Positions 1 to 6,986 of a stretch of 8,964 nt of DNA are shown here, one piece after another. Under the pieces are notes generated by a model. That model saw nothing but the letters and a program-made list of their open reading frames with translations. It searched no databases and was not told where the DNA came from. The stretch lies in NCBI GenBank assembly GCA_003507515.1, contig DNVL01000043.1, forward strand, positions 1 through 8,964, written 5' to 3'. The translations under genes were made by a program, and so were the position numbers. The stretch is from Legionella sp. (lineage in GTDB: Bacteria; Pseudomonadota; Gammaproteobacteria; Legionellales; Legionellaceae). How positions within the stretch are numbered: the first letter of the stretch is position 1; each line of letters opens with the position of its first letter.

Positions 1-1118
1 GCGTTACCATGCAACACAACGCCTTTTTGAATCTTTGGTTTTTTTTCTGGATCAAAGGCTACTGGAATATCGATTGTCCAAGGCTCAGAATCGCCACCCG
101 TGTTGGAGGTGGCGATGAGCGTCACATGCTTGATTTCCCCCCCTTCGTTCGGGGGAACAAGACCATGTAAAAGCGTTGGATTTTCATCGTCCACGCTGAG
201 CCAGACTGGATGCTCGCGATGATTCTCGATGCGAAAGCGAATCTGATTGCTCAAAGCAACACTGGGAATGGTTTCAATCAAGGCCATTAAGTTGAGTTGG
301 TACTCTCGTTCTGGCATGGCGCTGGCCATGCGATGATGCAATTTAAAAATAGGTGTATCATGCGGATTGGGCTTTGCATTTATTGTGAAGATCTCAGGCG
401 CCGACGCTAAAGAGCCATTCACCGCAGAAATAATAAATGGATAGTCACCCATGCGTGTTGGAACACCCACAATGGATGAGATCGCCGAATCATAACGCAG
501 GCCATCTTGTTCAATGGGTGTGACGATGATTTTTGGGGATACCATGATGGGTGCCAGGGCGTTTGTCATGCGCTCCATCCCCACACTTGGAGATGCATGA
601 ATATTAGCGCCTCCATTGCGTTTATAATGTGTCCCCCATTTCCACAAAACCTGAAGCATCACAAGGGGTGCATCGCCGCCTGGTGAGGGGTTGTATGCCG
701 CGGGATTCACATGGAAGTGCAAACGGCAACTGCTCCGCGATGGCAAATCTAGCATCGGGTAACAGTCACCAATACTGCTGCTGGTTTGAACAACCCCAGT
801 GGGCAGTCCTGTTGCGCTCACAACGTGCCCAACAATACCGGTTGTCTTATGATCAGTGCTCGCCGACAAATTCGTGATCCAATAACAGATGTCTGTTTGA
901 CGCAGGGTAACAAACGGTTTTACATTAAAATAAAACGACGAATTGGCCAGCGCGCTCTGATTCAGGATGGGGATCACATTGGGTGCCAGTGCATGCGGTG
1001 GTTCAACGAGCTGGATGCTCATTAACAGAGATGGGGTGGGTTCTGCTATTACAGCGCCTGTCATTGAAAATAAAGCAACCATTATTTTTATGAGTGCGAG
1101 CAAGCCCTGTTTTTTCAC
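1..1118 (-). CDS. Secreted protein with Ig/cadherin-like domains, 3' end beyond window
   Basis: The minus strand is open without a stop from the TGA at 1154-1152 to the left edge, giving 372 codons from a GTG at 1118-1116. The GTG is preferred because AAGGAA (1133-1128) lies 9 bases upstream and the product starts with a typical signal peptide: Lys2-Lys3, a hydrophobic stretch, then VIA at 23-25 followed by EPTP. An ATG at 1151 is possible but would put 11 residues ahead of it. Residues 50-140 look like a beta-rich domain with Cys78, Cys119 and Cys131 (SIGDC, then SRSSC). Residues about 190-250 carry a GVPTRMGDYPF...AVNG pattern typical of He_PIG/CADG Ig folds, and residues 260-355 repeat the theme (PVWLSVDD, LLHGLVPPNEGG, VTLIATSN). 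Function is unknown; a cell-surface or secreted adhesion/binding role is only inferred from the fold. It is divergent from the flagellar operon and need not be related to it. Confidence 0.8.
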   Translation of the reverse strand, partial: MKKQGLLALIKIMVALFSMTGAVIAEPTPSLLMSIQLVEPPHALAPNVIPILNQSALANSSFYFNVKPFVTLRQTDICYWITNLSASTDHKTTGIVGHVVSATGLPTGVVQTSSSIGDCYPMLDLPSRSSCRLHFHVNPAAYNPSPGGDAPLVMLQVLWKWGTHYKRNGGANIHASPSVGMERMTNALAPIMVSPKIIVTPIEQDGLRYDSAISSIVGVPTRMGDYPFIISAVNGSLASAPEIFTINAKPNPHDTPIFKLHHRMASAMPEREYQLNLMALIETIPSVALSNQIRFRIENHREHPVWLSVDDENPTLLHGLVPPNEGGEIKHVTLIATSNTGGDSEPWTIDIPVAFDPEKKPKIQKGVVLHGN

Positions 1119-1127
1119 CGAGCGATT

Positions 1128-1133
1128 TTCCTT
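1128..1133 (-). promoter_or_regulatory. Ribosome binding site deciding the GTG start of the secreted protein
   Basis: AAGGAA read on the minus strand, 9 bases before GTG at 1118. The competing upstream ATG (1151) has only a weak CGGAAA just before it. Together with the signal peptide this favours the GTG. Confidence 0.55.
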
Positions 1134-1173
1134 AATATTCACAACACACATTCATTTCCGTCGATTAAGCTGC

Positions 1174-1202
1174 ATGATAATGACAGAAATGAATGCCGTC
1201 AA
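1174..1202 (-). promoter_or_regulatory. Sigma70-type promoter of the secreted-protein gene
   Basis: On the minus strand TTGACG (1202-1197) is followed by exactly 17 bases and TATCAT (1179-1174). Each hexamer matches the consensus at 5 of 6 positions. Transcription would start near 1167, leaving about 49 untranslated bases before the GTG at 1118. The position directly upstream of a frame with a signal peptide makes a chance match less likely. It has not been tested. Confidence 0.6.
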
Positions 1203-1222
1203 TTAACAAAAATGGGTTAATT
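1201..1222. repeat. Perfect 7-bp inverted repeat, possible operator
   Basis: AATTAAC (1201-1207) and GTTAATT (1216-1222) are perfect inverted copies separated by 8 bases. The inner edge of the first arm includes the first two bases of the -35 box of the minus-strand promoter. A dimeric regulator bound here could control the secreted-protein gene. The arms are AT-rich, so chance is a real alternative. Confidence 0.3.
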
Positions 1223-1311
1223 TTTAGTGTTTTCATACGATTTGTGGCTGTTCGTTACCCAGTCGAATCATTTTGTCACAACACAAATAAAGCACACAAA
1301 GAAAAAAACAC

Positions 1312-1340
1312 TTGCTTGAACACGCCAATTCTGCTTTAAT
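1312..1340 (+). promoter_or_regulatory. Candidate promoter of the flagellar operon
   Basis: TTGCTT (1312-1317), 17 bases, then TTTAAT (1335-1340). The -10 matches 5 of 6 positions, the -35 only 3 of 6. It would give a leader of about 70 bases before fliQ. Just downstream GCCGAGAT (1345-1352) resembles the FliA (sigma28) -10 GCCGATAA, but no TAAA lies at the right distance. No sigma54 promoter is seen on this strand. The true promoter could also lie elsewhere in the 1203-1420 interval. Confidence 0.25.
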
Positions 1341-1420
1341 TCGAGCCGAGATATTTAATATATAACTGCCATGGATTATGTTTTTACATCCAGCCCTTCG
1401 TCAATCATGGAAAAAGACAG

Positions 1421-1690
1421 ATGCATCAAGATCTTGCTATCTATTTATCAAAACAATTGCTATGGAACGCGCTCATGATATCCGCCCCCGTGATTTTAGC
1501 GGCCCTACTCTGCGGGTTTGTTGTCTCGATTTTGCAAGTGGTCACTCAAATTCAAGATTCAACCCTCAGTGTCACGCCTAAAATATTGGTGGTGATCGTG
1601 ATGTTGATGCTTTGCGGAGGGTGGATGTTGCACGCAATGGTTGATTTTGCCAAACACATCATCGAAGGCATTCCAGAGGCATTGGGATGA
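1421..1690 (+). CDS. fliQ: Flagellar export gate protein FliQ
   Basis: An 89-residue inner-membrane protein, the usual length for FliQ. It has two hydrophobic hairpin segments, about residues 15-40 (ALMISAPVILAALLCGFVVS) and 52-75 (PKILVVIVMLMLCGGWML). Between them is the family's typical loop QVVTQIQDSTLSVTPK (about 39-54), matching the Q-TQI-(Q/N)-(E/D)-xTLSFxPK pattern. In the known machine four FliQ subunits surround the FliP5-FliR1 pore at the base of the hook-basal body. The start ATG has a modest GGA (1409-1411) upstream. The gene is first in the operon and overlaps fliR by ATGA. fliP, which often precedes fliQ, is not in the window. A virulence type III homologue (SctS) is excluded by the flagellar neighbours. 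Confidence 0.95.
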   Translation: MHQDLAIYLSKQLLWNALMISAPVILAALLCGFVVSILQVVTQIQDSTLSVTPKILVVIVMLMLCGGWMLHAMVDFAKHIIEGIPEALG

Positions 1691-2442
1691 TAACGGTCGC
1701 TGTATCGCCTTTATCCTGCACATTTTTGGTGGCCATTCGGATCGGTACCGTTTTGCTATTTTCACCCATTGAAGCCATTCGATTATTGCCTATCCACGTG
1801 CGAATCCTGCTGGTCTTGATGCTCAGCCTGTTGATTGTCGCGCATTTGGAACGGTCCGCATTGGCAGTCGATGACCTGTCGCTCATCGTGAGCGGTTTAT
1901 CGGAACTGTGCAATGGACTCATTCTCTCGCTTAGTCTGTATGCAGCCTTTAGCGTGATTCAAATTGCAGGTCAACTCATGGACACGCAAATGGGCCTTAA
2001 CGCATTGGCTATTTTTAATCCCACTGATCACACCTGCGAGCCCTTAAGCAGTCGATTATTGCTGATGCTGGGGGTCTTGTTCTTTTTTGCAATCGATGGC
2101 CATCATCAATTAATTCAAGCCTTGGTGATGTCATGTGAAATCATCCCGCCTGGGCGTCTGATGTTAGCTCATGGGTACGTCCCCATCATTCAACAGTTTA
2201 CAGGCATGTTTGCCTTCGGATTGATGATGGCGAGCCCAATTGTTGTGTGCTTGTTGGTCGTTGATCTGTCAGGTGCTGTTTTGACTCGCAACATGCCGCA
2301 AGTGAGCACCTATTTTTTAATTTTGCCGATTAAAATCATGATGGGCTTGTTCATCTTTTATTTGCTGTTAACCCAAATCAATCCGCTGTTTAACCAGCTG
2401 TTTTCGGCATGCTTTCAATCTTGGGCGGGCATCAAGCGATGA
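1687..2442 (+). CDS. fliR: Flagellar export gate protein FliR
   Basis: A 251-residue polytopic membrane protein, close to the usual 255-265. Family marks include the N-terminal R-x-G-T-V-L-L-F-S-P stretch (about 18-27), the G-Q-L-M-D-T-Q-M-G motif near residue 95-103, and the C-terminal R-N-M-P-Q-V followed by LPIKI. FliR completes the FliP5-Q4-R1 export pore; its C-terminal half folds like FliQ and interacts with FlhB. The ATG overlaps the fliQ stop as ATGA and has CAGAGG (1674-1679) 7 bases upstream, so re-initiation after fliQ is likely. It in turn overlaps flhB by ATGA. In some bacteria fliR and flhB are fused; here they are separate. Confidence 0.95.
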   Translation: MITVAVSPLSCTFLVAIRIGTVLLFSPIEAIRLLPIHVRILLVLMLSLLIVAHLERSALAVDDLSLIVSGLSELCNGLILSLSLYAAFSVIQIAGQLMDTQMGLNALAIFNPTDHTCEPLSSRLLLMLGVLFFFAIDGHHQLIQALVMSCEIIPPGRLMLAHGYVPIIQQFTGMFAFGLMMASPIVVCLLVVDLSGAVLTRNMPQVSTYFLILPIKIMMGLFIFYLLLTQINPLFNQLFSACFQSWAGIKR

Positions 2443-3491
2443 GTGAAAAAACAGAGAAGGCGAGCGCCTACAAGTTGCAGAAAGCCAAAGAAAAAGGCCA
2501 GGTTAGCAAGAGCACGGAGTTGAATACCTGTGTGTTTTTATTGGTGTTTCTCGGTGTGTTGACGGCCCTTTGGCCCTCGTGCTGGGTTCAAATCAAAGCC
2601 TTGTTAACCCACGTTTTGTATTTAACGGGACGCATCCCCTTTCGTGTCGACACCATGCATCAATTGCAGCAGTTCATCGGGTCAACGCTGCTTTCTCTAT
2701 GGGCTCCTTTTGCATTGACCGGACTATTGGCCATTGCGTGCGTAACGATTGCTCAAACCGGCTTTGTCTGGTCTGGGGCCCCCCTGTCACCGGATGTTAA
2801 GCGGCTCGATCTGTCTCAAGGATTTAAGCGCCTCTTTTCCTCCAAATCATGCGTGGATGCAGGGAAAACAACCCTAAAGCTCACCCTTGTTTGTTTTCTA
2901 TTGTGCGTCAGTCTAAGGCGTGAATTACCCACTTTTTTAAACTTCATGGCATTCACTCCTGCAGAGTACCCTCGGGTGATCATAGCGCTCTTGTCTAAAA
3001 TCATGCTGCAAATAGTGGCTGTGCTGTTTGCATTGGCGATTGTTGATAAATATTACACGTCTTGGAAATTTGGCAAAGACCAGCGCATGAGCAAGCAAGA
3101 ACTCAAAGACGAGTACCGACAGCGCGAAGGGGATCCGAAGATAAAAGCAAAAAGCAAACAATTGCAACACCAACTTCGCCAAAAAACCGCATCCATGGAA
3201 CAGGTTAAAACAGCCGATGTGGTGATCACAAACCCGACCCACTTGGCCATTGCGCTAAAATATGACCGCAACTGCATGCCCGCCCCTAAAATAGTATGCA
3301 AGGTTCAAGGTGACTTGGTGAAACAAGTCAAATCGCTTGCAGCCCGCCATCACGTGCCCATTATTGAAAACAAATCGCTTGCACGTCTCCTCTTTGTGGC
3401 ATCGGATTTAAATCAATGGGTCAAACGCGAACATTTCCCCATGGTCGCCATGATATTTCGTGACGTTTATCGCCAGAAGGCAACCGCATGA
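2439..3491 (+). CDS. flhB: Flagellar export switch protein FlhB
   Basis: A 350-residue membrane protein, slightly shorter than the usual 355-380. The start at 2439 (MSEKTEKASAYKLQKAKEKG) fits the conserved FlhB N-terminus and gives an ATGA overlap with fliR; an in-frame ATG at 2409 would add 10 non-conserved residues inside fliR. Hydrophobic segments lie near residues 28-50, 80-110, 140-160 and 175-205, followed by the cytoplasmic linker rich in Lys, Gln and Glu (about 209-260). The autocleavage motif NPTH is at 265-268, matching Salmonella N269-P270, so the switch from rod/hook to filament substrates should be possible. After it, the usual KGxD of the C-domain reads KVQGD, apparently one residue longer. 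A virulence homologue (SctU) is unlikely given the neighbours. Confidence 0.95.
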   Translation: MSEKTEKASAYKLQKAKEKGQVSKSTELNTCVFLLVFLGVLTALWPSCWVQIKALLTHVLYLTGRIPFRVDTMHQLQQFIGSTLLSLWAPFALTGLLAIACVTIAQTGFVWSGAPLSPDVKRLDLSQGFKRLFSSKSCVDAGKTTLKLTLVCFLLCVSLRRELPTFLNFMAFTPAEYPRVIIALLSKIMLQIVAVLFALAIVDKYYTSWKFGKDQRMSKQELKDEYRQREGDPKIKAKSKQLQHQLRQKTASMEQVKTADVVITNPTHLAIALKYDRNCMPAPKIVCKVQGDLVKQVKSLAARHHVPIIENKSLARLLFVASDLNQWVKREHFPMVAMIFRDVYRQKATA

Positions 3492-5494
3492 TGCAAAACA
3501 AATCGGTCTTCAACCAGAGCAGTGAAATGGTGATGATTGCCTTTGCAACAGGCATTCTACTGATTCTATTCATCCCCATCCCCGCATGGTTGCTTGATTT
3601 GCTGTTCATTACCAATTTTAGCTGGGCATTAACCATTCTGTTACTGACTTTTTACACTGACAAACCCTTGAGCTTTTCGACCTTCCCTGCGTTACTGCTC
3701 ATCTCCACGTTGTTTCGTCTCGCCCTCAATGTTTCAGCCACGCGTTTGATTTTATCCAATGGGGATGCGGGACGTGTGATTGACGCCATAGGGCAATACG
3801 TGATTCATGACAACTATGTCATGGGGCTTGTCGTGTTCATGATCTTAATCATTGTGCAATATGTGGTGGTCACGAATGGAGCACAACGCGTGGCGGAGGT
3901 CGCGGCTCGGTTCACACTCGACAGCATGCCGGGTAAACAAATGAGCATTGACGCTGATTTGAACATGGGCATCATTTCACAAGCCGAGGCCAAATGTCGG
4001 CGCGCTCAAATTGAAAAAGAAGCCAATTTTTATGGGGCGATGGATGGCGCGAGTAAATTTGTGAAGGGAGACGCGATTGCAGGTGTGTTGATTATTTTAG
4101 TTGATCTCATTGGTGGGTTTGCCATTGGCATGGCCCAAAAGGGAATGAGCATCAGCGAAGCCATCCATACCTACTCGCTACTCACCGTGGGCGATGGTCT
4201 CATCACGCAAATACCCGCACTGACCATTTCATTGGCCACCGGCATCATTGTCACACGGGCCGCTACCGATGCACATTTAGGCAGTGAAGTCGCTAAACAG
4301 GTAGCAGCGTATCCCAGAAGTTTACTGATGGTTTGTTTTTGCTTGGTGGGTTTGCTGTGTTTAAAAGGCATTCCTGTGTTTCCAGTCTTGATGATTTTAA
4401 CCTTGTTTGTGATGGCCAGCGTGTTTGCGACCCGCGCTCAAAAGCACCTGCCCAACACAGTGATTGAATCAACCCATGATGAATCTTTGTACGAAAAAAT
4501 ACAAATTCATCCCATCGAAATTCAAGCAAATGCTGCGTTGTTTGACGAATTACTCCCGTTGGAAACCGCTTTTCTTCACCGGGTCGCTGACATTCGTGAA
4601 CGTTTGGCTTATGCCTTGGGATTTGTTATCCCCGAGGTGAAGTTGCGCGTCGATAACAGCTTGAGCTACCCGTTTTATGCCATATGCATTCAAGGCAATA
4701 CGCAAGGCGTAAATCAACTACACATGGGTTCGGTATTGGCCCTTCAACGATCCACTAAAAAAATCCCATTGAAAGGCATTGCCGTGATTGATCCAAGCGT
4801 GGGATTGGATGCCACCTGGATCCCCTTAACAGAACGTCAAGCAGCCCTTGATCTGGATTTAATGGTACGCGAGCCGCTAGCCGTGCTGGCAAACCATTTA
4901 AGCCATGTGGTGGAGGAGCATCTGCCAGAACTCTTGACGCGTGCGCAGACAGAAAAACTACTCGAATTACCGGCCGTCAGCCATTTGCGTGACGAACTGA
5001 TTCCAGCGTTATTGCCATTTGGCCATGTGCAACACATATTACAAAATCTATTGGAAGAACAGGTCTCCATTCGAGATCTAACCCGCATTCTTGAAGTGCT
5101 CTTGGATCATAGCAAATCGACCACCGATGTGGCGGCCTTGACCGAACTGGTTCGCGCGCGCCTGGCCATTCGCATCTGTAAAACATTGATGTCACATCCA
5201 GTCAATTTACCGGTTTTAACGCTGGCGCCTCCGCTGGAAAAAACACTCTGTTCTCGAATGACAAATGATTACTTGGCACTAGAACCCAGCCTTACCGAAC
5301 GGTTGATTTCATCGTTAGCCCTTCAGGTGGAATCCATGCTGAGCGAGCGAAAAAAGCCCGTTTTATTGTGTTCGACATTATTGCGGCGCCACATTCGGCA
5401 ATTAACCCAGCGTGTCATTCCACACCTCACGGTTTTAAGCATGAATGAGATCCCGCTGACGATTCAAGTGGAATCATTTGGTGTGGTGACTTAA
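3488..5494 (+). CDS. flhA: Flagellar export gate protein FlhA
   Basis: A 668-residue protein, a little short of the usual 690-700. The N-terminal half has about eight membrane segments. The FHIPEP signature runs GAQRVAEVAARFTLD (131-145) and continues MPGKQMSIDADLN. Arg134, Arg141, Asp145 and Asp195 (in KGDAIAG) correspond to Salmonella R147, R154, D158 and D208, residues needed for proton-driven export. The C-terminal cytoplasmic domain (about 330-668) would form the nonameric docking ring for chaperone-substrate complexes; VANHLSHVVEEHLPELL-like text (about 457-475) and the DLTRILEVLLD stretch are recognisable. The start ATG at 3488 has AGAAGG (3475-3480) 7 bases upstream and overlaps the flhB stop; ATG at 3491 is an alternative one codon later. 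Just before the signature, the common VTKGA reads VTNGA. Confidence 0.95.
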   Translation: MMQNKSVFNQSSEMVMIAFATGILLILFIPIPAWLLDLLFITNFSWALTILLLTFYTDKPLSFSTFPALLLISTLFRLALNVSATRLILSNGDAGRVIDAIGQYVIHDNYVMGLVVFMILIIVQYVVVTNGAQRVAEVAARFTLDSMPGKQMSIDADLNMGIISQAEAKCRRAQIEKEANFYGAMDGASKFVKGDAIAGVLIILVDLIGGFAIGMAQKGMSISEAIHTYSLLTVGDGLITQIPALTISLATGIIVTRAATDAHLGSEVAKQVAAYPRSLLMVCFCLVGLLCLKGIPVFPVLMILTLFVMASVFATRAQKHLPNTVIESTHDESLYEKIQIHPIEIQANAALFDELLPLETAFLHRVADIRERLAYALGFVIPEVKLRVDNSLSYPFYAICIQGNTQGVNQLHMGSVLALQRSTKKIPLKGIAVIDPSVGLDATWIPLTERQAALDLDLMVREPLAVLANHLSHVVEEHLPELLTRAQTEKLLELPAVSHLRDELIPALLPFGHVQHILQNLLEEQVSIRDLTRILEVLLDHSKSTTDVAALTELVRARLAIRICKTLMSHPVNLPVLTLAPPLEKTLCSRMTNDYLALEPSLTERLISSLALQVESMLSERKKPVLLCSTLLRRHIRQLTQRVIPHLTVLSMNEIPLTIQVESFGVVT

Positions 5495-5498
5495 GGAA
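5493..5498 (+). promoter_or_regulatory. Ribosome binding site of flgF overlapping the flhA stop
   Basis: AAGGAA shares two bases with the flhA TAA (5492-5494) and lies 5 bases before ATG at 5504. It decides for this ATG over the in-frame TTG at 5501 and suggests coupling of flgF to flhA translation. Confidence 0.6.
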
Positions 5499-5503
5499 TT
5501 TTG

Positions 5504-6217
5504 ATGTTAGATGCAATAACAGCGACACAAATGGCCATGCTGCGCGATCAACTTCGATTGCAATCGATTAGTCAAAACGTCAGCAACATGCAAACGCCGG
5601 GCTACAAACGCGAACTGATTGAATCGGTCGGATTTGATGAGCACCTGCAAGCAGGTATGACTGCCGCGAGTCAAAGCATGCAGCTGGCAACACAGAACGT
5701 CCAGAGCACCTTTGTTCAATCGCGTATTCCGAACGAGCTGGCCTTGGCGGGTGATGGTTATTTTGAAGTCCAAACGGATGAGGGCGTTTTTTATACGCGT
5801 CGGGGGGATTTTCACGTGAATGAACACGGCGAATTGGCAACCGCAACGGGCGCTTTATTGTTGGGGCAAGGGGGTACGCTGCGTGTGGATGACAACCCGT
5901 TTACCATTGATGCCAGCGGCGGGTTGTTTATTGACCATCGCAAAGTCGACCAAGTCAATGTGGTGCAGTTTGCAAATCCAAACGCGTTGACCTATCAAGG
6001 ACAAGGCTTGTATGAAAGCCATGAACCCGCCCTCCCGGCGAGCCATGCGACCCATGTGTTGCAAGGCTATCTTGAGCAATCCAATGTGAAATCAATCGAC
6101 GAAATGATGGAGATGGTCAAAACATCTCGCCATTTTGAAGCCTCTCAACGGGTGATGCGCACGGCCGATGGCATGTTATCCACAGCTATCAATCAATTAG
6201 GAGAAGGAAATGTCTGA
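5504..6217 (+). CDS. flgF: Flagellar basal-body rod protein FlgF
   Basis: A 237-residue axial protein; FlgF is usually 240-250. The N-terminal rod domain contains LRLQSISQNVSNMQTPGYKR (17-36), the family's heptad-like segment ending in N-x-x-T-x-G-Y/F-K. The central LAGDGYFEVQTDEGVFYTRRGDF (81-103) is the conserved GxGYF...YTR.G.F core of the FlgE/F/G family. The C-terminal helix starts QGYLEQSNVKSIDEMMEMVK (187-206) and ends in the SRHFEASQRVM heptads. FlgF is exported without a cleaved signal through the gate encoded just upstream and joins the proximal rod below FlgG. I call it FlgF rather than FlgG because it is shorter, lacks the FlgG-specific insertion and lies 5' of an unambiguous flgG. 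It overlaps flgG by 8 bases. Confidence 0.9.
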   Translation: MLDAITATQMAMLRDQLRLQSISQNVSNMQTPGYKRELIESVGFDEHLQAGMTAASQSMQLATQNVQSTFVQSRIPNELALAGDGYFEVQTDEGVFYTRRGDFHVNEHGELATATGALLLGQGGTLRVDDNPFTIDASGGLFIDHRKVDQVNVVQFANPNALTYQGQGLYESHEPALPASHATHVLQGYLEQSNVKSIDEMMEMVKTSRHFEASQRVMRTADGMLSTAINQLGEGNV

Positions 6218-6986
6218 TGCACTCGCCATTGCCGCCAGCGGTTTGAAATCGGAAGAATACTATATCGATAAAATTGCGAATGATTTGGCTAATTTAAACA
6301 CGCCGAATTACAAGGCCACCAAGCTCACCTTTGAAGACGTATTGTACCAAAACATCGATGGCACCACACCGATGTTCCAGCATCAAACGGGTGCGAAAAT
6401 TGGATTGGGCACGTCTGTATACAAGACCTCAAAAGATTTCAGTGCAGGCCCACTCAAGCCGACCAATAATTGGAACGATGTTGCCATTGATGGGAATGGT
6501 TTTTTTCAAGTGGTCAACACCGATGGCAATACGGCTTATACCCGAAACTCCAGTTTAACGGTCGATAGCGACGGGTATTTGGCCACGCAAGAGGGTCTGC
6601 GACTCGCGGACAATATCCAATTGCCAGAGGATTTTGTCGAAATACATATTCAAAAAAATGGCGATGTAGAGGCCACGCTCAATGATGATCCAGAACCCCA
6701 GCTGCTAGGCACCATTAAACTGGCCAAATTTTTAGATCCGGAATCACTGGATCCCTTGGGATCGGGTCTATATAGTCCGACCGAAAAAACAGGTGACGCC
6801 GTGATCGATAATCCGGGCAGCAGTGGCATGGGCGTTTTACTGCAAAAACAAATCGAAGGATCAAATGTCGACATGGTCAACGCGTTGATGCAGTTAACCA
6901 TGGCGCAACGTATCTATCAACTCAATGCAAAAGCCGTGCAAATCGCGGATGAACTGGAAAAGATGACCAATGAAATTCGCGAGTAA
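6210..6986 (+). CDS. flgG: Flagellar distal rod protein FlgG
   Basis: A 258-residue axial protein against a usual 260-262. The N-terminus has IANDLANLNTPNYKATKL (22-39). FEDVLYQNID (41-50) begins the FlgG-specific insertion, which here runs to IGLG (64-67) and is about four residues shorter than in Salmonella. The core reads PTNNWNDVAIDGNGFFQV (84-101) and AYTRNSSL (109-116), close to enterobacterial TNNSKDVAIKGQGFFQV. The C-terminal helix has EGSNVDMVNALMQLTMAQR (216-234) and LNAKAV. FlgG forms the long distal rod that passes through the P and L rings. A strong site GGAGAAGGA (6200-6208) sits one base before the ATG, so close that AGAAGG, a suboptimal spacing, may do the work. The start lies within flgF and the 3' end overlaps flgA by 17 bases. 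Confidence 0.93.
   Translation: MSDALAIAASGLKSEEYYIDKIANDLANLNTPNYKATKLTFEDVLYQNIDGTTPMFQHQTGAKIGLGTSVYKTSKDFSAGPLKPTNNWNDVAIDGNGFFQVVNTDGNTAYTRNSSLTVDSDGYLATQEGLRLADNIQLPEDFVEIHIQKNGDVEATLNDDPEPQLLGTIKLAKFLDPESLDPLGSGLYSPTEKTGDAVIDNPGSSGMGVLLQKQIEGSNVDMVNALMQLTMAQRIYQLNAKAVQIADELEKMTNEIRE

Noticed and set aside
629..1206. Three overlapping plus-strand open frames of 79-82 codons
   Set aside because: They lie opposite the long minus-strand frame that has a signal peptide, RBS and promoter; their products are low-complexity antisense text with no recognisable domain.
1201..1225. AT-rich hairpin followed by TTTTT as a plus-strand terminator
   Set aside because: The stem has a single G-C pair and no plus-strand gene ends nearby, so it would be a very weak terminator with nothing to terminate.
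1311..1328. Minus-strand sigma54-like TTGGCGTGTTCAAGC
   Set aside because: The GG and GC elements are 9 rather than 10 bases apart, and the gene it would serve already has a better sigma70-type promoter.
1378..1581. Plus-strand frame of 67 codons overlapping fliQ
   Set aside because: It overlaps the clear fliQ frame out of register and resembles no family; it is a shadow.
2409..2438. Upstream flhB start at 2409
   Set aside because: The extra residues MLSILGGHQA are not FlhB-like and lie inside fliR; ATG at 2439 gives the family N-terminus and the ATGA overlap seen at other junctions.
1421..5494. Non-flagellar (virulence) type III secretion export gate
   Set aside because: FliQ, FliR, FlhB and FlhA are followed without a break by rod and ring genes, and FlhA/FlhB carry flagellar-type sequence, so a flagellar apparatus is the simpler reading.
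5501..5503. TTG start for flgF
   Set aside because: ATG at 5504 is one codon later with 5-base spacing to AAGGAA and yields the normal FlgF N-terminus.
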